From Limosilactobacillus viscerum (GTDB taxonomy: Bacteria; Bacillota; Bacilli; Lactobacillales; Lactobacillaceae), in assembly GCF_947387525.1 (NCBI RefSeq), contig NZ_CANDNW010000005.1, forward strand, positions 1-64,000: a stretch of 64,000 nt of DNA. The letters are read 5' to 3'. Of the stretch, positions 16,701 through 25,560 are shown piece by piece. A program made the translations under genes and the position numbers. The first letter of the stretch is position 1; each line of letters opens with the position of its first letter. Below the pieces are notes generated by a model, which saw only the letters and a program-made list of their open reading frames with translations, made no database searches and was not told the DNA's origin.

Positions 16701-18068
16701 GGGGATAACCTCGGTGCCATCCGGATCCGGATTCGGTCACTGAAGGCCGCAATCAAGGAGCGGACGGAAAAGAAGATTCACCCAGAAAAGCTCTTTGATA
16801 ACCCAACGCCAGTTAAGTTCACCAAGGAAATGAAGAAGGAAAAGTACACCTTGCTTTTGCCAATGCTGTCACCAATCCACCAGCACAACCTGGTTGACGT
16901 GGCATTGCAGGCTTCAGGCTACAACGTTGTTAACTTGCCAATCAAGGATCGGCACTCAGTAGACGTCGGTACCCGTTATGTCAACAACGATGCCTGCTAC
17001 CCAGCGATCATTTCTATCGGTCAGATGGTTGAAGCACTGCAGAGTGGTAAGTATGATTTGAATCACACGGCCGTGATGATGAGTCAGACCGGTGGTGGTT
17101 GCCGGGCCACGAACTATGTTCCGTTGATCCGGAAGGCCTTGAAGGATGCCGGCTTCCCACAGGTCCCAGTTGTTTCAATTTCACTGGGGAACCAGGGGGT
17201 TGAATCAACACCGGGCTTCACCTTTACCCTGCCACTGATCAAGCGGGCTTCAATTGCCTTCCTGTACGGGGACCTCTTTGAACGCCTGGTTTACCACACC
17301 CGGCCATACGAAGTCGAGAAGGGCGCCGTCAATGCCCTGTATGAAGACTGGCTGGACTGGGTTCGGCCAAACGTGGAAAACGGGAGCTTTAAGGAATTTA
17401 AGCGGAACATTAATGAAATCGTCCACGACTTTGACACGATCCCACTTCGCAACGTGGTCAAGCCAAAGGTCGGCGTTGTTGGTGAAATCCTGGTTAAGTA
17501 CTCACCGATTGCCAACAACGATATTGTAGGAACCCTCGAGGCTGAGGGGGCCGAAGCGGTTGTTCCTGATATCGTTGGCTTTATGAACTACTCGCTCTAC
17601 AACCAGGTTTACCGTCACGAACACCTGGGGGCTAAGAAGAGTTCACAGCTCTTTGCGGCAGTCCTGCTTAAGCTGATCCGGCAGGCTGAAAAGCCGATGG
17701 ACGAAGCTTTGCGTGCTTCCAAGCACTTTGAAGGAATTACGCCATGGGATGAAGTGGTTAACGGTGCCAAGCCGGTCCTGTCACTTGGTAACATGACTGG
17801 TGAAGGTTGGTTCCTGCCAGCTGAAATGGTTGAACTCCTTCGTTCCGGTGTCAACAACATTGTCTGCATGCAGCCGTTCGGATGTTTGCCAAACCATATT
17901 GTTGGTAAGGGGATGCTGAAGGAATTGCGTCGTGAATACAAGGGCGCTAACCTGATGCCAATTGACTACGACCCTGGTGCCTCAGTGGTTAACCAGCTTA
18001 ACCGGATTCGGTTAATGATGGCCACCGCCAAGAAGAATGTTGCTAAGGAAGAAACGGTAACTGAATAA
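13785..18068 (+). CDS. Acyl-CoA dehydratase activase-related protein (BcrAD/BadFG plus DUF2229)
   Basis: A 1427-residue protein with two actin-like ATPase domains. The first begins at GIDVGSTTVK and has GSCAGGTGAF near residue 125; the second begins at GIDAGSTTTK near residue 325 and has ACSSGCGSF near residue 445. The Cys in these loops would bind a 4Fe-4S cluster between subunits. A Cys-rich segment (HCGGCANNCE) follows near residue 607, then a long DUF2229/HgdB-like region from about 683 to the end. Single-domain relatives (HgdC) use ATP to inject an electron into 2-hydroxyacyl-CoA dehydratases. The start follows GGGGAGG. No separate dehydratase subunit genes are adjacent, so its partner and reaction are unknown. 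Confidence 0.85.
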   Translation: MMAEKLFGGIDVGSTTVKLVVMDANHQTLFSRYERHYADVKAASERVIKEAIAELGGQTPIAFTITGSGGIGLANLLKLKFIQEVIACTKTVEQLIPETDVAIELGGEDAKITFFGDSLEQRMNGSCAGGTGAFIDQMAVLLDTDADGLNKLARNAEKIYPIASRCGVFAKTDVQPLINDGARKEDIAASIFQAVVNQTISGLAAGHKIKGHVAFLGGPLYFMDQLRQRFIETLHLTDDEVIFPENPQLFVAQGAALYANDQPTLSLDTLLDRLEHGDSSVLAPSHSLDPLFENEDELAAFRQRHAKDRVESGDLANYHGTAFLGIDAGSTTTKIVLMSADHKLLFTEYDNNDGDPLEKTKQMIYDLTQKMPDDVRIGKACVTGYGEHLIKNALNVDLGEVETVAHYQAAHYFQPDVDFILDIGGQDMKAMTVKNGALADIKLNEACSSGCGSFLETFATGLKYNIRDFAQAALLAKHPADLGSRCTVFMNSKVKQVQKEGATIGDISAGLSFSIIKNALFKVIKMRSADELGDHIVCQGGTFYNDAVLRAFEKIAGVNVIRPNIAGLMGAYGAALIAQHNYQAGDHTSLLSLKEMENLSFEKKYMHCGGCANNCELTLTIFNDGRKFVTGNRCERGEARALRLHGQRPRNNGKVNLVERKYKELFKYRPLRSKVATRGTVGLPRVLNMYEDYPLWATFFKKLGIRTILSPKGTKKQYEKGMETIPSDTVCYPAKNVHGHIMALIENRHVDRIFYPAIVYELQEKKAANNHFNCPIVQSYPEVIRKNVDEIRDGKVDFRDPFLNLADHKSTAKNLYECFKDLGVTKKEAKDALEAGYQELDNFHQKIHNWGEDTLMMLKQKGEHGVVLAGRPYHLDPMINHGISQMITAAGFHVLTEDSIAHLGDVKGLRVVNQWSYHSRLYAAARIAAKTPELEFVQLNSFGCGLDAIDTDQVEEIMNQYNRLYTCLKIDEGDNLGAIRIRIRSLKAAIKERTEKKIHPEKLFDNPTPVKFTKEMKKEKYTLLLPMLSPIHQHNLVDVALQASGYNVVNLPIKDRHSVDVGTRYVNNDACYPAIISIGQMVEALQSGKYDLNHTAVMMSQTGGGCRATNYVPLIRKALKDAGFPQVPVVSISLGNQGVESTPGFTFTLPLIKRASIAFLYGDLFERLVYHTRPYEVEKGAVNALYEDWLDWVRPNVENGSFKEFKRNINEIVHDFDTIPLRNVVKPKVGVVGEILVKYSPIANNDIVGTLEAEGAEAVVPDIVGFMNYSLYNQVYRHEHLGAKKSSQLFAAVLLKLIRQAEKPMDEALRASKHFEGITPWDEVVNGAKPVLSLGNMTGEGWFLPAEMVELLRSGVNNIVCMQPFGCLPNHIVGKGMLKELRREYKGANLMPIDYDPGASVVNQLNRIRLMMATAKKNVAKEETVTE

Positions 18069-18070
18069 TA

Positions 18071-18121
18071 AAAACAAGGAGATTGAGAAGAAAACAAAAT
18101 TTCTTCCCAATCTCCTTGTTA
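18071..18121. terminator. Bidirectional terminator between the activase and yolD genes
   Basis: A ~20-bp stem, AACAAGGAGATTGAGAAG with its near complement, and a short A-rich loop. It overlaps the stop codon of the convergent YolD-like gene. Confidence 0.88.
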
Positions 18122-18553
18122 TTTCTTATCGTCAATCCTTTTCAAATTTCGAATCACCACCGACTTGCCGTCGCGAAAACGTAGTCGTTGCCGCCGCCAG
18201 TCAACGTTAACCAGTTGCCCGGTATAGCTTTCATAGTAGCCCGTCTGCCCATCAAAGTAGGTGACGGTGATGGTTGGCCAGGGGCGCTGCTTGGCGAGCT
18301 CTTTGATTTGCTTAGTGAGCTTAACCAGTTGGTCATGAGTCAAATATTCTTTGTTCTGGTAACGTTTGGCCGTCTTATCTAGTAATTCCTTGTAGCCAGT
18401 TAGGGCGGCGAATGGTGCAAACTGGCCAGCTCGGTCAATTTGGGGCATTGGCAGGTGTGCCCGTGACACATGCCGTGGTGCATCCATGATGTCTTGATAG
18501 CGGGAAGTATCATTAAATTGTTTCTTTTCCGCTTCCCATTGTTTTTCATCCAT
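18119..18553 (-). CDS. YolD-like protein
   Basis: A 144-residue protein of the YolD-like family. YolD proteins are often encoded beside Y-family polymerases in Firmicutes and are suspected UmuD-like accessory factors. Visible family features are the central DRAGQFAPFAALTGYKELL block and the C-terminal beta-rich part ending in VVIRNLKRID. Its ATG shares one base with the TAA of the polymerase gene upstream (TAATG), so the two are translationally coupled. The molecular function is not established. Confidence 0.88.
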   Translation of the reverse strand: MDEKQWEAEKKQFNDTSRYQDIMDAPRHVSRAHLPMPQIDRAGQFAPFAALTGYKELLDKTAKRYQNKEYLTHDQLVKLTKQIKELAKQRPWPTITVTYFDGQTGYYESYTGQLVNVDWRRQRLRFRDGKSVVIRNLKRIDDKK

Positions 18554-20067
18554 TATGCTCGGTGGCCCCCAATCTCCTTGTTCCGTTTCTTGGCAACCGC
18601 ACCATCTTTCAGGTCTGCCGCCCGAATAATCGAATTCTTACCAAATTGGTCCTGGAGCTTAAGTACCATTTTTTGTACCCGCTGGTCCTGCTGCCGTTGC
18701 CGTTGTGCCCGGCTTTCTTGCTGAAGGTGGCGGTGAGTATTGGTAAAGAGGTCCAACTGCTCGGTATGAGTCATCTGGTCAGCAATTTCCTGTTTGACCA
18801 AGTGGTTAGCCGTTACAGTTACCCGCCGAATAAGGAGGTCGGGGTTGACCTTTTGCCGGAACACCTCAAGAAAGAGGTCGATCAGTTCCCGTGGTGACGC
18901 AGTTGGCAACTTGGTCGAAAAGCCACCATGATCAGGGTGGGGAACTTCACGACCATAGAAGTCAGTTGTCGTGGCCCCGTGGTAGCCGTGTCCCTGGTGA
19001 AGACTTTGGACATCGTAGTTAACTGATAATGAAAATTGGTCAGCCACCAGGTCCCGTTTGACCATTTGCAGGCTCAGCATATCAACCATTTCACGGACCA
19101 CTAACCGTGCTTCACCGTATTTATATGGCTTAGGCAGGACGATACTGGAATAAATTCCGTGATTGCTTGACCGGTAATTTTTAATGTCTTCCATGGTTGC
19201 CGATTCATAACCCCAGGCATGGTCAATGATTAGCTCCGCATTTTTCCCGAACTCACGATAAAGTACCTCCTCGTTTAACGGGTCCGAGAGCTTGCCGAGG
19301 GAACACCGGGCAATGTCACCCATCGTTTTTAGCCCAAGCTTTTGCAGGCGTTTAGCGTAACCACGACCAATCCGCCAGAAGTCGGTCAACGGTTCGTGAG
19401 CCCAGAGATAGCGGCGGTATTCTTGCTCGTTCATTTGCGCAATCCGTACCCCGTCTTCATCAGCAGGAATCCGCTTGGCAACAATGTCCATGGCGACCTT
19501 GGCCAAAAAGAGGTTGGTCCCAATTCCGGCAGTGGCAGTAATCTTAGTCTCTAATTGAATTGTCTGAATAATTTCTTTTGCGAGGGAATGTGCGGAAACG
19601 TGGTGTTCTGCCAGGTAATCGGTGACATCCATCAAGACCTCATCAATGGAGTACGGGTGAATCTTTTCCGGCGGCAAATAGCGGAGGTAAATTTCATAAA
19701 TTTCCGCACTTTTCTGCAGGTAAAAGGCCATCCGTGGTGGAACAATCTTGAAGTCGATCTGGAGACGCGGATTACGCAGGAGTTTTGGCCGGTAAATTGA
19801 CTTGAACCGGGAAAGACGGTGGTCAGGGGCTTTTTGGGCCCGTTCCCGGTTGAGGCGGCTAACGATTTGCTCGACTTCAAATAGCCGTGGCCGTCCCGGA
19901 ACACCAAAACGCTTAAGTGCCGGTGAAACAGCTAGGCAGATGGTTTTACTGGTCCGTGATTCGTCAGCGACGACTAAGTTAGTTGTTAGCGGATTAAGGT
20001 GGTGGGCCGCACATTCGGCCGAAGCATAAAAGGACTTTAAGTCAATTGCCAAGTAAGTTCGGGGCAT
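18553..20067 (-). CDS. Y-family DNA polymerase (UmuC/UvrX-like)
   Basis: A 504-residue translesion polymerase of the UmuC/UvrX type, longer than DinB. The N-terminal palm motif is YLAIDLKSFYASAECA and the second catalytic motif is YSIDEVLMDVTDY, supplying the metal-binding acidic residues. Little-finger sequence follows, and the tail is charged and Gln-rich (residues ~440-500). ATG 20067 follows AAAGGAGA; the longer frame to 20205 lacks a ribosome site and overlaps the trpS leader region. With yolD it forms the two-gene unit often seen on plasmids, phages and chromosomes of lactobacilli, presumably for SOS-linked damage tolerance. I did not find a clear LexA box. Confidence 0.92.
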   Translation of the reverse strand: MPRTYLAIDLKSFYASAECAAHHLNPLTTNLVVADESRTSKTICLAVSPALKRFGVPGRPRLFEVEQIVSRLNRERAQKAPDHRLSRFKSIYRPKLLRNPRLQIDFKIVPPRMAFYLQKSAEIYEIYLRYLPPEKIHPYSIDEVLMDVTDYLAEHHVSAHSLAKEIIQTIQLETKITATAGIGTNLFLAKVAMDIVAKRIPADEDGVRIAQMNEQEYRRYLWAHEPLTDFWRIGRGYAKRLQKLGLKTMGDIARCSLGKLSDPLNEEVLYREFGKNAELIIDHAWGYESATMEDIKNYRSSNHGIYSSIVLPKPYKYGEARLVVREMVDMLSLQMVKRDLVADQFSLSVNYDVQSLHQGHGYHGATTTDFYGREVPHPDHGGFSTKLPTASPRELIDLFLEVFRQKVNPDLLIRRVTVTANHLVKQEIADQMTHTEQLDLFTNTHRHLQQESRAQRQRQQDQRVQKMVLKLQDQFGKNSIIRAADLKDGAVAKKRNKEIGGHRA

Positions 20068-20158
20068 TAGCCGGGTCTCCTTTCGTTTAATTCTTCCATT
20101 TATTATACGGGGACTACTTGCTAAGAACAAGCGTTTGCTATAACTGGTGAGCAGTGGC

Positions 20159-20187
20159 TTGCCTTTTGGGGTAAAAATCGCTAAAAT
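20159..20187 (+). promoter_or_regulatory. trpS promoter
   Basis: -35 TTGCCT (20159-20164), a 17-base spacer and -10 TAAAAT (20182-20187). The expected start near 20194 is the beginning of the T-box leader. Confidence 0.7.
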
Positions 20188-20193
20188 ATAGGC

Positions 20194-20354
20194 ATTAAGT
20201 AGCACGAGTTTAGCGAGGGACGGTTGGTGAAAAGGTCCCCAGGGTGCGAACTGGATTTTACATGATTATCAGATAAAGAGCGGCAAGTTATTTGCAATTT
20301 AGGTGGCACCGCGCGCAAGCGTCCTATTAGTCAATTGGCTAGTAGGGCGCTTTT
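20194..20354 (+). promoter_or_regulatory. T-box riboswitch, tryptophan
   Basis: The invariant T-box sequence AGGTGGCACCGCG is at 20301-20313. It is followed by a terminator hairpin GCGTCCTATTAGTC / GGCTAGTAGGGCGC and TTTT (20319-20354). Upstream sequence can fold into stem I, with a TGG triplet at 20252-20254 in a plausible specifier position. Uncharged tRNA-Trp would favour the antiterminator and raise trpS expression. The specifier placement is my reading and was not folded. Confidence 0.85.
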
Positions 20355-20362
20355 AATTTTAA

Positions 20363-21397
<1,035 letters not shown>

Positions 21398-21432
21398 TGA
21401 CAATCCCAAATTTTAAAAAATTGAATTCATTC

Positions 21433-21475
21433 GGTCCTACAATTAGCGCATTAGCTAAGGTGTGGGACCTTTTTA
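21433..21475 (+). terminator. Terminator after trpS
   Basis: Stem GGTCCTACA / TGTGGGACC with a partly paired 19-base loop, followed by TTTTT. Confidence 0.8.
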
Positions 21476-21620
21476 TTGCTTAAGGCCGGCAATATTTTCT
21501 TTCTCGTGAAAAAATTTCTTTGTAACCATTCTTGTTAGTGTTTCACAGGACGGAACATGGTAACATAAAGGGGATAGAGTTTTTTCGAAATAAACATTAA
21601 ATGTAGCGGAGGTGAAAATA

Positions 21621-22556
21621 GTGGAAAACCTCGCAATTGTTGACCTCGGCTCGAACTCGGCGCGAATGGCAGTTACCGAAATTGCCCCAGACGGACGCTT
21701 TCGTGAAATTAGACGGGTGAAGGAAAATACGCGACTTTCTGAAGGAATGGGCCGCGAAAAGATGCTCCAAGAACCTGCCATTAAGCGAACGATTGAGGCG
21801 CTAAAACACTTCAAAAAGATTTACCAGGAAGTGCCAAACGTTAAAGTTCGGGCTATTACCACAGCGGCGGTTCGTCAGGCTCATAACCGGCAGGAGTTTT
21901 TAGACCGTGTCCACCGGGAGACTGGAATTAGGTTCCAGGTGCTGTCAGGAAAAAAAGAGGCATATTACGACTACTTAGGGGTTATCCGGACCCTCAAGCT
22001 TAACCACTGTTTGATTTTAGATGTTGGTGGTGCAAGTTGCGAACTAGTATTGGTCCAGCAGCGGCGGGCCCGGGACCTGATTTCAATCCCTGTCGGTGCT
22101 GTTAACTTATCAGAGCAGTTCCACTTAAACGGGTATGTGCGGTCAGCTGACCTTTTTCGGGCACAGGTAGCAATGAATGACCGGCTAAAGAAAATCCCTT
22201 GGATGCGGTACGCAACCCGGGTGCCAATTGTTTTGCTTGGTGGTGCTAACCGAACACTGGCACGGATGGCGTGGTCATACCATCACCGTCACCACCGGCG
22301 GTCAATTCACGGCTATCAACTTAGTTCCCGGGCTGTTTATGCTACTTATCGGGAACTGTTAAACCGTAATTTATCCCAGCGGAAAAAGATGCCAGGCCTT
22401 GAACCCGAGCGGGCAGATATTATTATCGGGGGGATGTTGCCCCTGGTTAGCTTGCTCCAGCGGAATAGCGATGGCCGGGTGATCTTCTCGGAAAGTGGTG
22501 TTCGCGAAGGGATCATTACCGAATATGTAAACCAAAGGAAGCAGAACCATGAGTAA
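21621..22556 (+). CDS. Ppx/GppA-family phosphatase (exopolyphosphatase-like)
   Basis: A 311-residue protein of the ASKHA-fold Ppx/GppA family, which hydrolyses polyphosphate or pppGpp. The two phosphate-loop motifs are VDLGSNSARMAV near the N-terminus and LDVGGASCELVLV near residue 135. It has only the catalytic module and no C-terminal HD-type domain, as in the short Firmicute Ppx2-like proteins. The start is GTG 21621, six bases after CGGAGGTG; a second GTG at 21612 overlaps that ribosome site. It overlaps the next gene by eight bases and heads a four-gene operon. Polyphosphate versus pppGpp specificity is not resolved. Confidence 0.88.
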   Translation: MENLAIVDLGSNSARMAVTEIAPDGRFREIRRVKENTRLSEGMGREKMLQEPAIKRTIEALKHFKKIYQEVPNVKVRAITTAAVRQAHNRQEFLDRVHRETGIRFQVLSGKKEAYYDYLGVIRTLKLNHCLILDVGGASCELVLVQQRRARDLISIPVGAVNLSEQFHLNGYVRSADLFRAQVAMNDRLKKIPWMRYATRVPIVLLGGANRTLARMAWSYHHRHHRRSIHGYQLSSRAVYATYRELLNRNLSQRKKMPGLEPERADIIIGGMLPLVSLLQRNSDGRVIFSESGVREGIITEYVNQRKQNHE

Positions 22557-23802
22557 TTGGCAACACGGCTTTTATAAATTAAGTACAGAAGAACGGCGGG
22601 CGCGGCTTTCGGCAGCCCGCCATTTATCAACCGCTGATCAGCAGTTATTATCAGACGGGTCATCGACGCTTGGCAACCAGTTAGTAGAAAATTATTTAAC
22701 GGATTACCGGCTACCAGAAGGGGTAGGGTTGAACCTCCTTGTTAATGGTCAAGAGTACCAGGTGCCGATGGCGGTTGAGGAGCCGTCAGTAATTGCAGCG
22801 GCCAGTAATGGTGCCCAACGAGTTGCCCGGTCAGGCGGCTTTCAGGCGGCTCGACAAGAACGGGCGTTAGTTGGGCAAGTAGTATTGGTACCGGCTGATG
22901 GTGAAACCGATAGTGAACTTGCCTGGCTTCGGGACCACCGCGATGACCTGTTAAGGGTCGCGAATGAAGCTCACCCCTCGATGAAGCGTCGTGGCGGTGG
23001 TGCTAAGGACGTTAGGTTCCGCACACCAGGTCATTTTATCAGCGTTGACTTAAGCATTGATGTTTGTCAGGCAATGGGTGCCAACAGTGTTAACACGATG
23101 GCCGAGGCAGTTGGTCACTGGCTTACTGACCATGGTTTTAATGTCTTGACGGCAATCTTGAGCAACTACGCCACGGAGAGTCTACAGACGGTAGAATGCC
23201 GGGTTGATTTTGTAAACTTGGCAACGGCAAAAATGGCCGGTGAAAAAGTTGCACGGCGGATGGCCCAGCTTAGTGATCTTGCCCAGGTTGACCCGTACCG
23301 CGCCGCTACCCATAATAAGGGAATCATGAACGGCATCGACGCGGTGATGGTTGCCAGTGGAAATGACTGGCGGGCAATCGAAGCGGGTGCCCACGCATAT
23401 GCGGTTAAGGATGGTCAATACCGTGGCCTCAGTACCTGGCAAATTGATGGTGACCAGCTGATTGGTCGCCTGACCCTTCCATTGCCAGTTGGGGTTGTCG
23501 GTGGCTCAATTGGCCTAAATCCATTAACGAAGGCTAATTACCGGATCAGTGGGATTGAAACGGCAGAAGAATTAGCTGCTGTCACTGCTAGTGTTGGCTT
23601 GGCCCAAAACTTAGCGGCAGTCCGGGCGCTTGCTAGTTCAGGAATTCAGGCGGGACATATGAAGCTCCAGTACCGATCCTTGGCAGTTAGTGTCGGTGCA
23701 ACGGCGGATGAAGTCCCCCAAGTAACGAAGAAATTAGCAAAACTCGACCATGTTGACCGGTCAGTTGCAAAACAGGTACTTAGCGAAATAAGAAAGGATT
23801 AG
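22549..23802 (+). CDS. mvaA: Hydroxymethylglutaryl-CoA reductase, class II
   Basis: A 417-residue class II HMG-CoA reductase. In lactic acid bacteria this enzyme supplies mevalonate for isoprenoid synthesis. Conserved features: EEPSVIAAASNGAQ near residue 80, the catalytic lysine in HNKGIMNGIDAV, the aspartate in GNDWRAIEAG and the catalytic histidine in SGIQAGHMKLQ near residue 366. There is no membrane anchor. It overlaps ppx by eight bases and is followed four bases later by the zincin-like gene, so it is cotranscribed. An ispE gene of the other isoprenoid route lies at 49906. Confidence 0.95.
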   Translation: MSNWQHGFYKLSTEERRARLSAARHLSTADQQLLSDGSSTLGNQLVENYLTDYRLPEGVGLNLLVNGQEYQVPMAVEEPSVIAAASNGAQRVARSGGFQAARQERALVGQVVLVPADGETDSELAWLRDHRDDLLRVANEAHPSMKRRGGGAKDVRFRTPGHFISVDLSIDVCQAMGANSVNTMAEAVGHWLTDHGFNVLTAILSNYATESLQTVECRVDFVNLATAKMAGEKVARRMAQLSDLAQVDPYRAATHNKGIMNGIDAVMVASGNDWRAIEAGAHAYAVKDGQYRGLSTWQIDGDQLIGRLTLPLPVGVVGGSIGLNPLTKANYRISGIETAEELAAVTASVGLAQNLAAVRALASSGIQAGHMKLQYRSLAVSVGATADEVPQVTKKLAKLDHVDRSVAKQVLSEIRKD

Positions 23803-23806
23803 TTGC

Positions 23807-24769
23807 ATGAGTGAAGAAAAAATTGAATTGAATGCGGCCAACCAGGAATTATTAAAACAAGTTAATGACCTTTACCCCGAGGGAACGGTCTTTGTTCAGT
23901 TCCACGGTGAAAAGTCTGGTTACGTCCGTCATGATCAAGCAACGCAAAAGACGCTTCCCGGTGGCCTCTTTATTATTGTCACTGACTTAACGGCACCAAA
24001 TTACACGGCCTCTCACGAATTGTTGCACCTCTTGATGCTTCTTCGGGGATTCCCACAGATCTTCTTCCAGCTTTCACTCGGTGATAAGCAGCTGGATGAA
24101 CAGATGATGATTATGTCAACGGACCTGTATAACGTTGCCATGCACCGGGTAGTGGTTGCTGAACAACGGAAACACAACTTGATTGATGACCAGGTTGAAG
24201 AAGAGTACTTAAAGGGAATCGAACATACGCTAACGCCAGAGGGTGGCAAGGATGATGAAGAGAAGACTCTTCGCCTGCTAACCCTGCTTGATGCCCTGGT
24301 ATTTTATGGGGACCACATTGATAAGTACGAAGACCGCCTTAAGGGAAATTACCCTGAGGCGCTCGCGGCAGCCAAGAAGATTTATGATGAGATTGTGGCT
24401 AAGCCGATCAAATCCCCATTTGATATGCGGCGGTCAATTATTAAGGTTTACTCCTTATTTGACCAGCAAATGCAGGAGTGGGGTCTCCCGGCTCTGCACA
24501 ATAATGAATACACGACTCTTTCACCGGTCTTGAGTGAACGGCAGCTCCGGTTAAGCCTGCGTCAGGTCTTTGAAATTTACCACTCCGATATGAAAGAGCG
24601 GGGAACAACCAAGCGGGCTTATGTTGGCATTCGGCGGAGTGATGGTCAAAATTCATTTACAATGCCGGCACCAAATCCGGAAACGCCGGAAGAATTTAAG
24701 AAATTGTATGCACAACCAGTGAAGGAATTTCTTGAAAAGCACAGTATCCCTTATATCGTAAGGAAGTGA
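23807..24769 (+). CDS. Uncharacterised protein with HExxH motif ('IpaB/EvcA family' in lactobacilli)
   Basis: A 320-residue soluble protein with no signal peptide or membrane helix. Relatives in lactobacilli carry the name IpaB/EvcA family, which tells nothing about function. The segment NYTASHELLHLLMLLRG contains HELLH (residues 70-74), the zinc-binding motif of zincin metallopeptidases, in a predicted helix; a third ligand cannot be assigned by eye. Residues ~120-260 are helical and charged, and the C-terminal part contains RAYVGIRRSDGQNSFTMPAPN. It sits four bases after mvaA and five before a sirtuin gene, so all are probably translated from one mRNA. Enzyme activity is unproven. Confidence 0.75.
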   Translation: MSEEKIELNAANQELLKQVNDLYPEGTVFVQFHGEKSGYVRHDQATQKTLPGGLFIIVTDLTAPNYTASHELLHLLMLLRGFPQIFFQLSLGDKQLDEQMMIMSTDLYNVAMHRVVVAEQRKHNLIDDQVEEEYLKGIEHTLTPEGGKDDEEKTLRLLTLLDALVFYGDHIDKYEDRLKGNYPEALAAAKKIYDEIVAKPIKSPFDMRRSIIKVYSLFDQQMQEWGLPALHNNEYTTLSPVLSERQLRLSLRQVFEIYHSDMKERGTTKRAYVGIRRSDGQNSFTMPAPNPETPEEFKKLYAQPVKEFLEKHSIPYIVRK

Positions 24770-24773
24770 TCTG

Positions 24774-25472
24774 ATGGATACAAACATTCAAGCAGCATTT
24801 GATGATGCAAAACACATTGTCTTCTTAACGGGGGCTGGTGTTTCAACCGCTTCAGGGATTCCAGACTTCCGGTCAGCAAATGGCCTCTATACCCAGAACC
24901 GGAACGCGGAATACTATTTGAGCCACCGTTATTTTGCTAGTGACCCAGAAGGCTTCTATGAGTTTTGTAAGAAGAACCTCTATTTCCCTGACGCCAAGCC
25001 AAATGTAATTCACGAAAAGCAGGCGGCACTGACACAGCAGGATCGGGCAACAGTGATTACGCAAAACATTGATAACCTGTATGAAGAAGCCGGGACTAAG
25101 CACCTAGTTGACTTTCACGGGAACCTGTACAATGTTTACTGTGAAAAATGTGGGAAATCGGTACCGGTTGAAGAATATCTGGAAAGCCGGATTCACAAAT
25201 TAGATGGTGGCCCATTGCGGCCGGACATCGTATTGTATGATGAAGGGATTAAGCAGCAAAATATTGTTGATGCGGTCAAGGCATTGCAGAATGCGGACCT
25301 GGTTGTAATTGTGGGGACATCAATGAAGGTTTACCCATTTGCGGGCCTGCTGGAATACCGGAACCCGAATGCCAAAGTAATTGCGATTAACCGGCAGAAA
25401 TTAAACTTCTCGTTTGATTTTGAAATGGTTCAAGAAGACGCAACGAAATTCTTTGATGAGTTGAAGGTATAA
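24774..25472 (+). CDS. Sir2-family NAD-dependent protein deacylase
   Basis: A 232-residue sirtuin. The NAD-binding motif is FLTGAGVSTASGIPDFRS (residues 17-34), the QNID motif is at 97-100 and the catalytic histidine is H115 in VDFHGN. Only one zinc-binding Cys pair is present (C123, C126 in YCEKC); where the second CxxC is expected the sequence reads HKLDGGPLRPD, so the zinc site is incomplete. C-terminal VVIVGTSMKVYPFAGL and AINRQKLNF are typical NAD contacts. It would remove acyl groups from lysine, releasing O-acyl-ADP-ribose. Last gene of the ppx-mvaA-zincin-like operon; a functional link among these is only suggested by position. Confidence 0.9.
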   Translation: MDTNIQAAFDDAKHIVFLTGAGVSTASGIPDFRSANGLYTQNRNAEYYLSHRYFASDPEGFYEFCKKNLYFPDAKPNVIHEKQAALTQQDRATVITQNIDNLYEEAGTKHLVDFHGNLYNVYCEKCGKSVPVEEYLESRIHKLDGGPLRPDIVLYDEGIKQQNIVDAVKALQNADLVVIVGTSMKVYPFAGLLEYRNPNAKVIAINRQKLNFSFDFEMVQEDATKFFDELKV

Positions 25473-25510
25473 AACAAGTTGGAGCTGTAGCACACTAATA
25501 TTTGAAACTA

Positions 25511-25560
25511 AAAACAAGGTGTTGTAACAAAGTTGAGCTTTGTCACAACACCTTGTTTTT
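25511..25560. terminator. Bidirectional terminator between sir2 and feo genes
   Basis: A ~22-bp stem, AAAACAAGGTGTTGTAACAAAG with its near complement, and loop TTGAG. It overlaps the stop codon of the small Cys-rich gene. The 30 bases before it (GGAGCTGT..., AATATTTG...CTAAAAACAAGG) match the ends of the dispersed repeat at 61045-61251. Confidence 0.88.
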
